The translations under genes and the position numbers were made by a program. The notes below the pieces were generated by a model. It made no database searches. It had not been told where the DNA came from and worked only from the letters and a program-made list of their open reading frames with translations. Shown here piece after piece: positions 27,290 through 34,975 of a DNA stretch of 64,000 nucleotides. Each line of letters begins with the position of its first letter. The stretch's first letter is position 1. Origin of the DNA: Myxococcales bacterium (GTDB taxonomy: Bacteria > Myxococcota_A > Polyangia > Polyangiales > Polyangiaceae); the NCBI GenBank assembly GCA_013297655.1, contig JAAFHV010000013.1, positions 1-64,000 on the forward strand. The letters run 5' to 3'.

Positions 27290-28198
27290 GTGACCCCGCG
27301 GATCGCGGACGTGCTCTTCGTCGCGGCGGCGCTCGACTACCTCGTCGCCACCGTGCTCTTCGTGCGCTTTTTGCTCTCGAAGACGCCGAGCGAAAAACAC
27401 GAGCACTTCGCGGCGCGCCTGGTGGGTGTGGGCGCCATGTTCCACCTCAGCCATATCCTGACGGCGTCGCTCGTTTGGCGCGTGTGCCCGGTCGCGGGGG
27501 TTCACTTCCCGATGAGCGTCGCGACGATGCTCATGGCTGCAGGATACACGGTGTTTCGCAAGCGCTGGCGGCTCGACGTGCTCGGCGCGTTCGTGGCGCC
27601 GCTCGCCCTCACCGCGCACCTCGCGCTTCGTTTTACGGGCCAAGGCCCCCTCGACCCCACCCCGCGGTTTCGCTCGGCGATGCTTCCGGTGCACGTCGCG
27701 ATGAACGTGCTCGGGATCGCGCTCTTTAGCTTGGCGTTCGCGGCGGCGGCGCTGTTCTTGGTGCAGGAGCGGCTCCTCAAGCAAAAAAAGACGATGGGGC
27801 TCTTCCGGCGCCTCCCCCCGCTCGACGCGCTCGATCGCGCGGAGCACCGGTTCCTGCTCGCTGGGTTCCCGCTCCTCACCCTCGGTATCGTCACCGGCAC
27901 CCTCTTCGTTCGGCGGGTCGACGCGGTGACGGCCGCCGATGTGGCGCGCACGGGCTTCGGCTACGCGACGTGGCTCCTCGCCGCGGGGGTGCTCTTCCTC
28001 CGCGCGTCGGCGGGCTGGCGTGGTCGCCGCGCGGCCTACGGCACAATCGCGGGCTTCGGGTTCGCGCTCCTCGTACTTGCACTCTACACGTTTCGCGAGC
28101 CGGCCAAGGATCCTCCCAAGCCGCACGCGGTCGCCGACGATCGCGCGCTCGTCGCCCCCGTGGCGGGGAACGCGAACGCAGAAAAGGGGCCGTCATGA
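27290..28198 (+). CDS. HemX/CcsA-family membrane protein
   Basis: This 302-residue integral membrane protein has about eight hydrophobic helices. It contains the histidine-bearing segments of the CcsA/HemX cytochrome c assembly family (GVGAMFHLSHILTASLVW and LPVHVAMNVLGIALFSLAFAAAALFLVQERLLK). HemX proteins are encoded next to hemA in many bacteria and can lower glutamyl-tRNA reductase levels, while CcsA homologues handle haem for cytochrome c. Both fit the context. The GTG start is 4 bp after the previous stop, and the TGA overlaps the hemA ATG (ATGA), a clear coupling signal. It lacks the WWD haem-handling motif as far as I can see. Confidence 0.78.
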   Translation: MTPRIADVLFVAAALDYLVATVLFVRFLLSKTPSEKHEHFAARLVGVGAMFHLSHILTASLVWRVCPVAGVHFPMSVATMLMAAGYTVFRKRWRLDVLGAFVAPLALTAHLALRFTGQGPLDPTPRFRSAMLPVHVAMNVLGIALFSLAFAAAALFLVQERLLKQKKTMGLFRRLPPLDALDRAEHRFLLAGFPLLTLGIVTGTLFVRRVDAVTAADVARTGFGYATWLLAAGVLFLRASAGWRGRRAAYGTIAGFGFALLVLALYTFREPAKDPPKPHAVADDRALVAPVAGNANAEKGPS

Positions 28199-29541
28199 CG
28201 GCGCCCGCGAAGCCTCCCGGCGGCGAGGGGATCGTCGTGGTGGGGCTCTCCCACAAGACGGCGCCGGTCGACGTGCGCGAGCGTTTTGCGGTCGCGGAGG
28301 GTGCGCTCCCTGCCCTCCTCGCCCGGCTCTCTGCCAAACCTGAGATCGCGGAGGCGCTGTTCCTGTCCACCTGCAACCGGGTGGAGGTTTTTGCGCGGGC
28401 GGAGGGCGCACGCCACGACGACGCGCTGCGAGCCGTGCGCGAGGTGCTCCGCGAGCACGCGCAGGTGCCCACCCACGAAGAGATCACCTCCTATCTCTAC
28501 GAGCGCGAGGGCGAAGAGGCCGTGCGCCACATCTTCCGGGTGACGGCCAGCCTCGACAGCATGGTGCTCGGCGAGCCGCAAATCCTCGGTCAAGTGAAGG
28601 AGGCCTATGACCTGGCCTCCAGCGCGGGCGCGCTCGGCAACCTGCTCGGCCGCTGCCTTACGCGCGCGTTCTCGGTCGCCAAGCGCGTGCGCACCGAGAC
28701 GGCGCTCGGGGCGGGCACGGTGAGCATCTCCAGCGTCGCGGTCGATCTCGCGCGCAGCATCTTCGGCGATCTCGCCGGCCACACGGTGCTGCTCGTCGGC
28801 GCGGGCGAAATGGCCGAAGCGGCGGCGAAGAGCCTCGGCAAGGGGGCGCGCTCCATCCGCGTGTGCAACCGCAGCTTCGAGCGCGCAGCGGCCCTCGCGC
28901 AGACGTTCGGCGGCACCGCGTCGCCGCTCGATCAGCTCGAGGAGGAGCTCGTGCTCTCCGACATCGTCGTCGTCAGCACCGCGAGCCCCACCTACGTGAT
29001 TGGCAAAGATCTCGTGAAGCGCGTGATGAAGCGGCGCCGCGGCCGCACGCTCTTCATCGTCGACATCTCCGTCCCGCGAAACGTGGATCCGGCCGCCCAC
29101 GAAGACGTCGACAACTGCTTCGTTTACAACGTGGACGACCTCGAGCAGACCGTCGCCGAGGGTCTCCGCGCGCGGAAGAGCGAGGCCACCCGCGCCGAGG
29201 CGATCGTCACCGCCGAGCTCGGGGAGTGGAACTCGTGGGTGCGAGGGCTCGACGTCTCGCCCACGATCGTGAAGATGCGCGCGAAGACCCGCGCCGTGCT
29301 CCACGCCGAGCTCGAACGAAGCCTGTCCGGCAAGCTACGGCACCTCGGCCCCGACGAGCGCGCCGCCCTCGCGCAGATGATGGACGCGGCGGTGAACAAG
29401 CTCCTCCACGGGCCGACCGCAAAAATGAAGGGCGAAAACGCGCAAGATCTCGTGCGCACGGCCCGCGAGCTCTTCGATCTGGAAGACGATCGTGAGCAAA
29501 GCGCGACCCGCCCCGAGGACGAGAAGCGCGTCGAGCACTGA
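28195..29541 (+). CDS. hemA: Glutamyl-tRNA reductase
   Basis: This enzyme catalyses the first committed step of tetrapyrrole synthesis by the C5 pathway, NADPH-dependent reduction of glutamyl-tRNA(Glu) to glutamate-1-semialdehyde. The 448-residue protein shows VGLSHKTAPVDVRE (residues 16-29), the nucleophile in LSTCNRVEVF (Cys60), LGEPQILGQVK near residue 128, the NADPH-binding VLLVGAGEMAE near 200 and FIVDISVPRNVDP near 288. The C-terminal dimerisation helix is intact. The start ATG at 28195 overlaps the hemX-like stop. No hemC or hemD follows, so the pathway is split in this genome. Confidence 0.95.
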   Translation: MTAPAKPPGGEGIVVVGLSHKTAPVDVRERFAVAEGALPALLARLSAKPEIAEALFLSTCNRVEVFARAEGARHDDALRAVREVLREHAQVPTHEEITSYLYEREGEEAVRHIFRVTASLDSMVLGEPQILGQVKEAYDLASSAGALGNLLGRCLTRAFSVAKRVRTETALGAGTVSISSVAVDLARSIFGDLAGHTVLLVGAGEMAEAAAKSLGKGARSIRVCNRSFERAAALAQTFGGTASPLDQLEEELVLSDIVVVSTASPTYVIGKDLVKRVMKRRRGRTLFIVDISVPRNVDPAAHEDVDNCFVYNVDDLEQTVAEGLRARKSEATRAEAIVTAELGEWNSWVRGLDVSPTIVKMRAKTRAVLHAELERSLSGKLRHLGPDERAALAQMMDAAVNKLLHGPTAKMKGENAQDLVRTARELFDLEDDREQSATRPEDEKRVEH

Positions 29542-29610
29542 GCGACGCCGAGGCCTGCCGCGAGCGCGAGCCGGTCTATCGGGACGTGCGCGCAAGTACG
29601 CGTGGACCGG

Positions 29611-30597
29611 TCAAATCCAGCGCTTGAACCGAAACCAGCCGAGCATCGCGACGGGCACCGCCAAACACGCGCCGAGCATAACCCACATGAGCTGATGCGA
29701 GTGGGTCCAACCGGGCACTCCGGGCATGTCGTCGAAGTTCTGTCCGAAGAACCCCACCACGAAGCTGAGCGGCAAAAAGAGGGCGCTCATGATGGTGAGG
29801 TATTTCATGATCTCGTTCGTTCGGTTCGAGACCGACGAGAGATAGGCGTCCATCGTGCTCGAAAGCAGATCGCGGTTCGCCTCGATGCCCTCTGCCATCC
29901 GCACGAGGTGGTCGTACACGTCACGAAAGTAGGCCGCGTTCGCCTCGCTCACGCGCGAGTCGGGAGATTTCGCGAGCGCGAGCATGAGGTCGCGCTGCGG
30001 CGAGAGCACCCGTCGCATGGTGGAGAGCTCGTGCTTGAGCGAGAAAATACGGGCAAGGTGCGAGCGCGAGGGTGTCCAAAGCACCTCCTCCTCTAGATGC
30101 TCGAGCTCCTCCGAGACCTTGTCGAGGATAGGAAACGTGGAATCGACCATTTGATCGATCACGAGGTAATGCAAAAAGTCTGGCCCTCGCCGCGCGAGCT
30201 GCGGCTTCGCGAGCGCCCTCTTTCGTGCGCTCGTGAGCTGGGGCAACGCCTCGAGGTGCACCGTAACGAGGTAACCGTCGCCGAGGAACGAGTGGAGCTC
30301 GAGCGGGTCGAGCTTCTCGACCTTCTTGCCTAAACAGAGAAAGCCGTGCGTCACGACGAACGTCACGTCGCCGTACTCTTCCATCTTCGGACGCTGGTCG
30401 AGGTGGAGACAGTCCTCGATCGCGAGGGGGTGGAAATCGAACGCCGCGCGCAGCACCTCGAGGTTCGCTTCGTCCTGCTTTTCGAGATCGATCCAGCGGA
30501 TGGTGCCCGCGGGCGGCTTCGCGATCCGGCGGAGCGCCTCCTCTCCTACGTGCTCGGTCGCGGGTCCTTCGGCGGAAAAATCGGTCACGGTGAACAT
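29611..30597 (-). CDS. corA: CorA-family divalent cation channel with GQN instead of GMN motif
   Basis: This 328-residue protein has the CorA layout: an N-terminal alpha/beta cytosolic domain, a long stalk helix (about residues 150-260), and two C-terminal transmembrane helices (YLTIMSALFLPLSFVVGFF and LMWVMLGACLAVPVAMLGW). The helices are joined by a loop that normally begins with the selectivity signature GMN. Here it reads FFGQNFDDMP, so the Met is Gln. CorA channels import Mg2+ (or Co2+/Ni2+), and ZntB relatives transport Zn2+ with other variants, so the ion is uncertain. The start at 30597 is ATG; a GTG two codons upstream is possible. Confidence 0.85.
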   Translation of the reverse strand: MFTVTDFSAEGPATEHVGEEALRRIAKPPAGTIRWIDLEKQDEANLEVLRAAFDFHPLAIEDCLHLDQRPKMEEYGDVTFVVTHGFLCLGKKVEKLDPLELHSFLGDGYLVTVHLEALPQLTSARKRALAKPQLARRGPDFLHYLVIDQMVDSTFPILDKVSEELEHLEEEVLWTPSRSHLARIFSLKHELSTMRRVLSPQRDLMLALAKSPDSRVSEANAAYFRDVYDHLVRMAEGIEANRDLLSSTMDAYLSSVSNRTNEIMKYLTIMSALFLPLSFVVGFFGQNFDDMPGVPGWTHSHQLMWVMLGACLAVPVAMLGWFRFKRWI

Positions 30598-30688
30598 GTA
30601 CACGACGAGCGTACGCGCGTTTCGCCCCCGTCAGCGGATTGAAGCAACGGGACAGCAGGCGTTTGCGGTCCTCGGTTATGCTCGTGCG

Positions 30689-31084
30689 ATGGCCCTCGTC
30701 CTCTGTGCTTCGTGCTCACGTCACGTCCGCGTCTCGTCGTCGTCGTGTCCCTTTTGCGGCGACGCGATCGAAGGCACCCTCGCGGTCGACGGCTCGCGCA
30801 CGCGCCTCTCGCGCGCGGCGATGGTCTTCGGCGCGGTCGCGATCTCGGTCGGCGCCGCGGCGTGCTCGAAGGAGACGATCGCGCAGCCCTACGGCGCCCC
30901 GCCGAACCCGCACCCGCCGGAGGACGCCGGCGCGGCGGTGGTGTCGCTCTACGGCGCCCCGCCCGAGGTGCCGACGACCCCGCCGACGGCGATAGCCGCG
31001 CCCTACGGCGCGCCGCCCGATCTTCCGCGTCCGACGATCGACGCGGGCGCGAGCAAAGACGCGAGCACACCAAAGAAGAAGTAG
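30689..31084 (+). CDS. Small zinc-ribbon-like protein with YGAPP repeats
   Basis: This is a 131-residue protein. It opens with a CxxC...CxxC knuckle (LCASCSRHVRVSSSSCPFCGDAIEG, residues 5-29), which could bind zinc. A hydrophobic helix follows (residues 43-60), then a Pro-rich tail with three YGAPP repeats. The order, a cytosolic zinc ribbon, one membrane span and an external Pro-rich tail, suggests a small single-pass membrane protein. The ATG at 30689 was chosen because the upstream open frame lies antisense to corA. No function is known. Confidence 0.6.
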   Translation: MALVLCASCSRHVRVSSSSCPFCGDAIEGTLAVDGSRTRLSRAAMVFGAVAISVGAAACSKETIAQPYGAPPNPHPPEDAGAAVVSLYGAPPEVPTTPPTAIAAPYGAPPDLPRPTIDAGASKDASTPKKK

Positions 31085-31180
31085 CGCCACGCGCGACCAA
31101 CGCGCGTGACCGTGGTCTGAGCTGCCGCGCGCCGACATGTGTGCACTCTACATGCGACTGCGCGCCTCGATCTGGCCGGC

Positions 31181-32098
31181 CTACTTTGGGGCTCGCGACA
31201 ACGAGAGCGAACGCAGCTCACGGACGAGGGCCTCGAAGACGACCGCGACCCGTGGAACCGTGCGTAACGTCGCGCGCGTGACGACGAACAGCTCGAGGTG
31301 ACCGAGCGCGGAGGCTCCGGGGGGCGAGAGCACCGCGAGGTCGGGGAGCACCTGCAGCAACATGCGCGGCGCGACCGCGACGCCGAGCCCGGCGCGCACG
31401 GCAGCGAGCTGCGTCTCGACGCTGGAGCACTCGAGCCTCGGTGTGGCCCCCAAGCGTGCGAGGGCGCGCGACTCGGGCGTATCGGCGCGCTCGAGCACGT
31501 ACGAGGTCCATGGGAGCTCGTGCGGTGCGACCTTCGCGAGCTCGGCCTTTCGTTTCTTGGAGACCAGGATCGCGAGGTCGAGACGCGCCACCCGTTGGCC
31601 CACGAGCTCTCCCTTCGCGGGACGAAAAAAGCGCAGCGCGACGTCGGCCTCGTGGCGCTCGAGATCGGCGACGTCGTCGCTCGTGCGGAGAAAGATCGTG
31701 AGCCCTGGATAGTCGGCGAAGAGCGATGGAAGGATGCGCGGGACGACCACGTGCTGCGCGAGCCCCTCGGTCAGCGCGAGGCGAACTTTGCCCCGCGGGA
31801 GCTCCTCCGCGCGGCGGGCAGTGTCTTCCAGCGCGAGCACCGCCCGTTCGACCGCGAGCGCGGGCTCGACGAGCGCGTCACCGTGCGACGTGCGCCTCAC
31901 CGCGCGCGCGCCCCGCTCGAAGAGAGCGCGACCCAAATCCGCCTCGAGAGACGCCACGCGCCGGCTCACGGTCGACTGGTCCGTCGCCAACGCGCGCGCG
32001 GCACCGGAGAAGCTCGCCGCCCGCACGACGGCGAGGAAGTACCGAACGTCCTCCCATTGGTTGAGCCCGACCGGCGGGTGGGGTGCGAGCTGTGCCAT
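31181..32098 (-). CDS. LysR-family transcriptional regulator
   Basis: This is a regulator of about 305 residues with the LysR N-terminal helix-turn-helix (residues 10-70: WEDVRYFLAVVRAASFSGAARALATDQSTVSRRVASLEADLG). A periplasmic-binding-protein-like effector domain follows (KVRLALTEGLAQHVVVPRILPSL onward). It is divergent from the flavodoxin-fold oxidoreductase at 32168, the usual arrangement for a LysR protein and its target. The start is set at the ATG at 32098; a second in-frame ATG at 32110 is possible. The palindrome ATGCA-N4-TGCAT (32097-32110) overlaps the start and may be an autoregulatory site. Confidence 0.85.
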   Translation of the reverse strand: MAQLAPHPPVGLNQWEDVRYFLAVVRAASFSGAARALATDQSTVSRRVASLEADLGRALFERGARAVRRTSHGDALVEPALAVERAVLALEDTARRAEELPRGKVRLALTEGLAQHVVVPRILPSLFADYPGLTIFLRTSDDVADLERHEADVALRFFRPAKGELVGQRVARLDLAILVSKKRKAELAKVAPHELPWTSYVLERADTPESRALARLGATPRLECSSVETQLAAVRAGLGVAVAPRMLLQVLPDLAVLSPPGASALGHLELFVVTRATLRTVPRVAVVFEALVRELRSLSLSRAPK

Positions 32099-32127
32099 GC
32101 AATCGTGCATAGCATAGATGGGCATCT
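32097..32127. promoter_or_regulatory. Candidate LysR operator region (two short palindromes)
   Basis: The 69-bp divergent spacer contains ATGCA-N4-TGCAT at 32097-32110 and AGATG-GG-CATCT at 32116-32127. Their location between a LysR gene and its divergent neighbour fits an operator, although no binding data exist. Confidence 0.35.
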
Positions 32128-32167
32128 GTGCCTGGATTGCCCGCCGCACGGTGAACATAATCGGGCG

Positions 32168-32797
32168 ATGACACAAGCCCTCGTGCTCCTCGGCCACGCC
32201 GAAAAAACGAGCTTCAACGCCGCGCTCGCAAACGCCTACGCCGATGCCTTCCGCGCGGCGGGAGGCTCCGTGAAGCTAGTGACGTTGAGCGACCTCGCGT
32301 TCGATCCGATCCTCCGCGCCGGCCACTCCGGGGCGCAGCCGCTCGAGCCCGACCTGCTCGCCCTCCGCGACGCGTTCGAGGAGGCGCGCCACGTGGCGTG
32401 GTTCTTCCCGACCTACTGGGTGTCGCCGCCGGCGGTCGTTCTTGGCCTCGTCGATCGTCTCTTTTTGCCAGGGTGGGCCTTTCGCTACGAGAAGGGGAAG
32501 GCGCTCCCGGTGGGGCTCCTTCGCGGACGAAGCGCGCGGGTGGTGACGACGATGGACAGCCCCGCGTTCTGGTACACGCTCGCGAACCACCGCGCGATCC
32601 ACGGCTCGTTCGTGACGGGGACGCTCTCGTTCGTGGGCTTCGGCCCGATCCGGACGACGCCGGTGTACTCGCTGCGCGACCTCGACGCGAAGGCGCGCGC
32701 CAAGGTGCTCCGCGACATGACGGCCCTCGCTCGCCGCGACTACGCCAAAGCCCCCCCAGCGCTGCCGGAGCCCGCGCTCGCCCTGAAGAGCCATTAG
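32168..32797 (+). CDS. Flavodoxin-fold NAD(P)H oxidoreductase (Kef-QR/MdaB type)
   Basis: This 209-residue cytosolic protein has the flavodoxin-like fold. It starts with a first strand and phosphate loop (ALVLLGHAEKTSFNAALANAY, residues 4-24). It has a central FPTYWVSPPAVVLGLVDRLFLPGWAFRY segment that is characteristic of NAD(P)H quinone reductases such as MdaB/KefF. Such enzymes reduce quinones or electrophiles in two-electron steps using FMN or FAD. Divergence from the LysR regulator suggests induction by an electrophile or quinone. The ATG at 32168 is preceded by sequence antisense to nothing, so this start is secure. Confidence 0.85.
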   Translation: MTQALVLLGHAEKTSFNAALANAYADAFRAAGGSVKLVTLSDLAFDPILRAGHSGAQPLEPDLLALRDAFEEARHVAWFFPTYWVSPPAVVLGLVDRLFLPGWAFRYEKGKALPVGLLRGRSARVVTTMDSPAFWYTLANHRAIHGSFVTGTLSFVGFGPIRTTPVYSLRDLDAKARAKVLRDMTALARRDYAKAPPALPEPALALKSH

Positions 32798-32857
32798 CAG
32801 GCTTCGTGGCGACGCGTTTTTCGGCACGAATGGGCGCGTTCGCCGTACCCTGGAGGG

Positions 32858-33442
32858 ATGAGCGAAGACGGCCGTGGGAAAGAAGATTGGTTTTACGCCG
32901 CGGTCGTAGAGAACATTCCGACGATGGTGTTCGTGAAGGACGAGAGCCTGCGCTTCGTCCTCTTCAACCGCGAAGGGCGCGAGCTTTTGTGTCTCCCGGA
33001 GGACAAGCTCCTCGGGAAATCGGACCATGACTTCTTTCCGAAAGAGCAGGCCGACTTCTTCAATGCACGCGACCGCGAGACGCTCGCGCGGAAAGAGGTC
33101 GTCGCGGTAGAGGAGCCCGTCGATACCGAGAACGGGCGACGCTACCTCTACACGAAGAAGATCCCGCTCCTCGATCCGGCCGGCAACCCGAAGTACCTGC
33201 TCGGCGTCTCGCTCGATATCACCGAGCGAAAGGCGATCCAGGACGAGCTCGAGGCCGTGAACCAGAAGGCTCGCGAGGCGCTCGCGCAGGTCATGGCGCT
33301 CGAGCCGCTCGCGGCAGCCGGTGGGCGCGCGGCCGAGGTCGGGAGCAAGATCGCCGAGCTCCTCGAGGGCTCTGCATCCGACGATCCGAAGGTAAAAGAA
33401 GCTCTCATGCTCGCAAAAGCGCTCGTCCTCGAGGTCGGGTGA
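32858..33442 (+). CDS. Stand-alone PAS-domain protein
   Basis: This is a 194-residue protein consisting of one PAS domain (about residues 9-130). Typical features are an N-terminal cap (FYAAVVENIPTMVFVKDESLRFVLFNREG), the core SDHDFFPKEQADFFNARDRE and the conserved end of PAS/PAC (LLGVSLDITERKAIQDELEAVNQKA). A helical tail (residues 130-194) could be a dimerisation signal helix. No kinase or GGDEF domain follows. It lies immediately upstream of the ECF/anti-sigma pair (43-bp gap), so it may sense redox state or a ligand for that system. No Cys or His cofactor ligand is obvious. Confidence 0.75.
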   Translation: MSEDGRGKEDWFYAAVVENIPTMVFVKDESLRFVLFNREGRELLCLPEDKLLGKSDHDFFPKEQADFFNARDRETLARKEVVAVEEPVDTENGRRYLYTKKIPLLDPAGNPKYLLGVSLDITERKAIQDELEAVNQKAREALAQVMALEPLAAAGGRAAEVGSKIAELLEGSASDDPKVKEALMLAKALVLEVG

Positions 33443-33450
33443 CGATTCCT

Positions 33451-33478
33451 TGTAACGGTCTGCCGGTGGTCGGGGTCT
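33451..33478 (+). promoter_or_regulatory. ECF-type promoter upstream of the anti-sigma/sigma pair
   Basis: TGTAACG (33451-33457) is separated by exactly 14 nt from GGGGTCT (33472-33478). The same two blocks with the same 14-nt spacing precede bcp at 34390. GTAAC-like -35 and GTCT-like -10 elements are typical of ECF sigma factors. The -10 ends 7 nt before the GTG of the anti-sigma gene, so the mRNA may be leaderless. Confidence 0.65.
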
Positions 33479-33485
33479 CATCGCC

Positions 33486-33773
33486 GTGATCGTCACTTGC
33501 CGAGATCTCGCGGCGCGTCTCACCGAGCTCGAAGAGGGCGTCGGCTCGGCCGTCGAGCGTGCCTCGCTGCGCTTCCATCTGTCGATATGCGCGCGCTGTC
33601 GGAGGTACGTCGCCGAGCTCGACCGCCTGAAGGGCTTGCTCACCGATCTCGGCCGCGAGCAGGACCCCGTCGTTCCGATGTCCGCGGAGGCCGCTCCGGA
33701 TCCCGCCGTCGCGCGAGCGCTCTCGACGTTTCGCGCTTGGAAAACCGGTGAATCGTCCCCCGACGACGACTGA
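33486..33773 (+). CDS. Zinc-binding anti-sigma factor (ZAS type)
   Basis: This 95-residue protein has the ZAS motif Cys5-x25-His31-x3-Cys35-x2-Cys38 (HLSICARC), as in RsrA/ChrR-like anti-sigma factors. There, zinc holds the fold that binds region 2 and 4 of the sigma factor, and oxidation or another signal releases it. No membrane helix is present, so it is cytosolic. The GTG start (33486) follows the -10 element by only 7 nt, with no ribosome-binding site. The gene overlaps the possible GTG start of the sigma gene and lies upstream of it, whereas the usual order is sigma first. Confidence 0.8.
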   Translation: MIVTCRDLAARLTELEEGVGSAVERASLRFHLSICARCRRYVAELDRLKGLLTDLGREQDPVVPMSAEAAPDPAVARALSTFRAWKTGESSPDDD

Positions 33774-33774
33774 C

Positions 33775-34371
33775 ATGCACCCCGAGGACGCCTTGGTTGT
33801 GCGCGGTCTGCTCGCGCGAGACGAAGCCGTCTTCGAGGCGCTCGTGAGGCAACTCCACGGCAAGCTCGTCGCCGTCGCGCGGAGGCTGCTCGGCGAGCAC
33901 GAGGCCGCGGAAGACGTCGCGCAAGAGACGTGGCGCCGCGTGCTCTCGTCGATCGCGACCTTCGAGGGCAAGAGCAGACTCGCCTCGTGGATCGTGCAGA
34001 TCGCGAAGAACCGCGCAAAAACCCGCCTGGAACGGCGCAAGCGCGAGATCCTAATCGGCGACGAGGGCCTTGATCCGACCGCGACGTGGTTCGACGGCTT
34101 CGGCCAATGGCGCTCCTCGCCCGCGGCTTGGGACACTCCCGAGTCGAGCCTCGAGCACGAGCGGCAAAAGCAACTCCTCGCCGACGCGCTCCTCACCCTC
34201 CCCGCCCGCCAGCGCGTGGTCGTCACCCTCCGCGACGTGGAGGGCATGGACGCCGCGACGGCGAGCGAAACCCTGGGAATTTCGCAGGAGAACCAGCGCG
34301 TGCTCCTCCACCGTGGGCGCGCCGCGCTTCGCGACGCGGTCGCCGCCGCCATGCGCGCGCGACCCTCGTGA
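33775..34371 (+). CDS. ECF RNA polymerase sigma factor
   Basis: This is a 198-residue sigma-70 family factor. Region 2 is at residues 8-80 (VFEALVRQLHGKLVAVARRLLGEHEAAEDVAQETWRRVL). A linker of about 40 residues contains WFDGFGQWRSSPAAWDTPE. Region 4 is at about residues 130-185 (LTLPARQRVVVTLRDVEGMDAATASETLGISQENQRVLLHRGR). It should direct RNA polymerase to the TGTAACG-N14-GGGGTCT sites found before its own operon and before bcp. The ATG at 33775 is used; a GTG at 33748 would overlap the anti-sigma gene. There is no signal-sensing extension. Confidence 0.87.
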   Translation: MHPEDALVVRGLLARDEAVFEALVRQLHGKLVAVARRLLGEHEAAEDVAQETWRRVLSSIATFEGKSRLASWIVQIAKNRAKTRLERRKREILIGDEGLDPTATWFDGFGQWRSSPAAWDTPESSLEHERQKQLLADALLTLPARQRVVVTLRDVEGMDAATASETLGISQENQRVLLHRGRAALRDAVAAAMRARPS

Positions 34372-34389
34372 CGATTTTCGCGATTCGTC

Positions 34390-34417
34390 TGTAACGCTCG
34401 GCCGCCTCACGGGGTCT
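34390..34417 (+). promoter_or_regulatory. Second copy of the ECF-type promoter, before bcp
   Basis: TGTAACG (34390-34396) and GGGGTCT (34411-34417) are separated by 14 nt, identical in both blocks and spacing to the site at 33451. The peroxiredoxin ATG is 30 nt downstream of the -10, with an AAAGGACC ribosome-binding site between. Confidence 0.65.
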
Positions 34418-34447
34418 TCGGGGCGTACCCAGAAAGGACCGACCGCG

Positions 34448-34897
34448 ATGCTGAGCACTGGAGAGAAGGCCCCCGAGATCGAGCTCGTCGCTGCGAACGG
34501 CAAGACCGTGCGCCTCTCGGATTTCTCGGGAAAAAAGCTCGTCGTATTCTTTTACCCGAAGGACGACTCGCCTGGCTGCACGCGCGAAGCTTGCCAGTTC
34601 CGCGACGCTTACGACGACTTCACGGAGGCCGGCGCCGAGGTCATCGGCATCAGCTCGGACTCGACCGCCTCGCACGAGGCGTTCGGGAAAAAACACGGCC
34701 TCCCGATGACCCTGCTCTCGGACCCGAAGGGCTCCGCGCGGAAGAGCTTCGGCGTCGGCTCCACCCTCGGCATCCTCCCCGGTCGCGCGACCTTCGTGAT
34801 CGACCGCGAGGGCGTCGTTCGAAACGCGTTCTCGTCGCAGCTCCGCCTCGGCAAACACGTGGAGGACGCGCTCGCGGTGGTCAAGAGCCTCTCTTGA
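34448..34897 (+). CDS. bcp: Peroxiredoxin of the Bcp/PrxQ family
   Basis: This is a 149-residue thiol peroxidase. The peroxidatic and resolving cysteines are Cys44 and Cys49 in PKDDSPGCTREACQF, the C-x4-C spacing of atypical 2-Cys PrxQ enzymes. The thioredoxin fold continues with VIGISSDSTASHEAFGKKHGLPMTLLSDPKG and ATFVIDREGVVR. It reduces hydrogen peroxide and organic hydroperoxides in the cytosol with thioredoxin. Its promoter is the second copy of the ECF motif, so it is probably under the control of the adjacent sigma factor, giving an oxidant-responsive circuit. Confidence 0.93.
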   Translation: MLSTGEKAPEIELVAANGKTVRLSDFSGKKLVVFFYPKDDSPGCTREACQFRDAYDDFTEAGAEVIGISSDSTASHEAFGKKHGLPMTLLSDPKGSARKSFGVGSTLGILPGRATFVIDREGVVRNAFSSQLRLGKHVEDALAVVKSLS

Positions 34898-34975
34898 TGA
34901 CCGCGAGCGTCCGGTGTCGCGCTGCGCGCGCGTGAAGAGCTTCGTTGCGCGGGAACGACGTGGCACGATCGCGCG

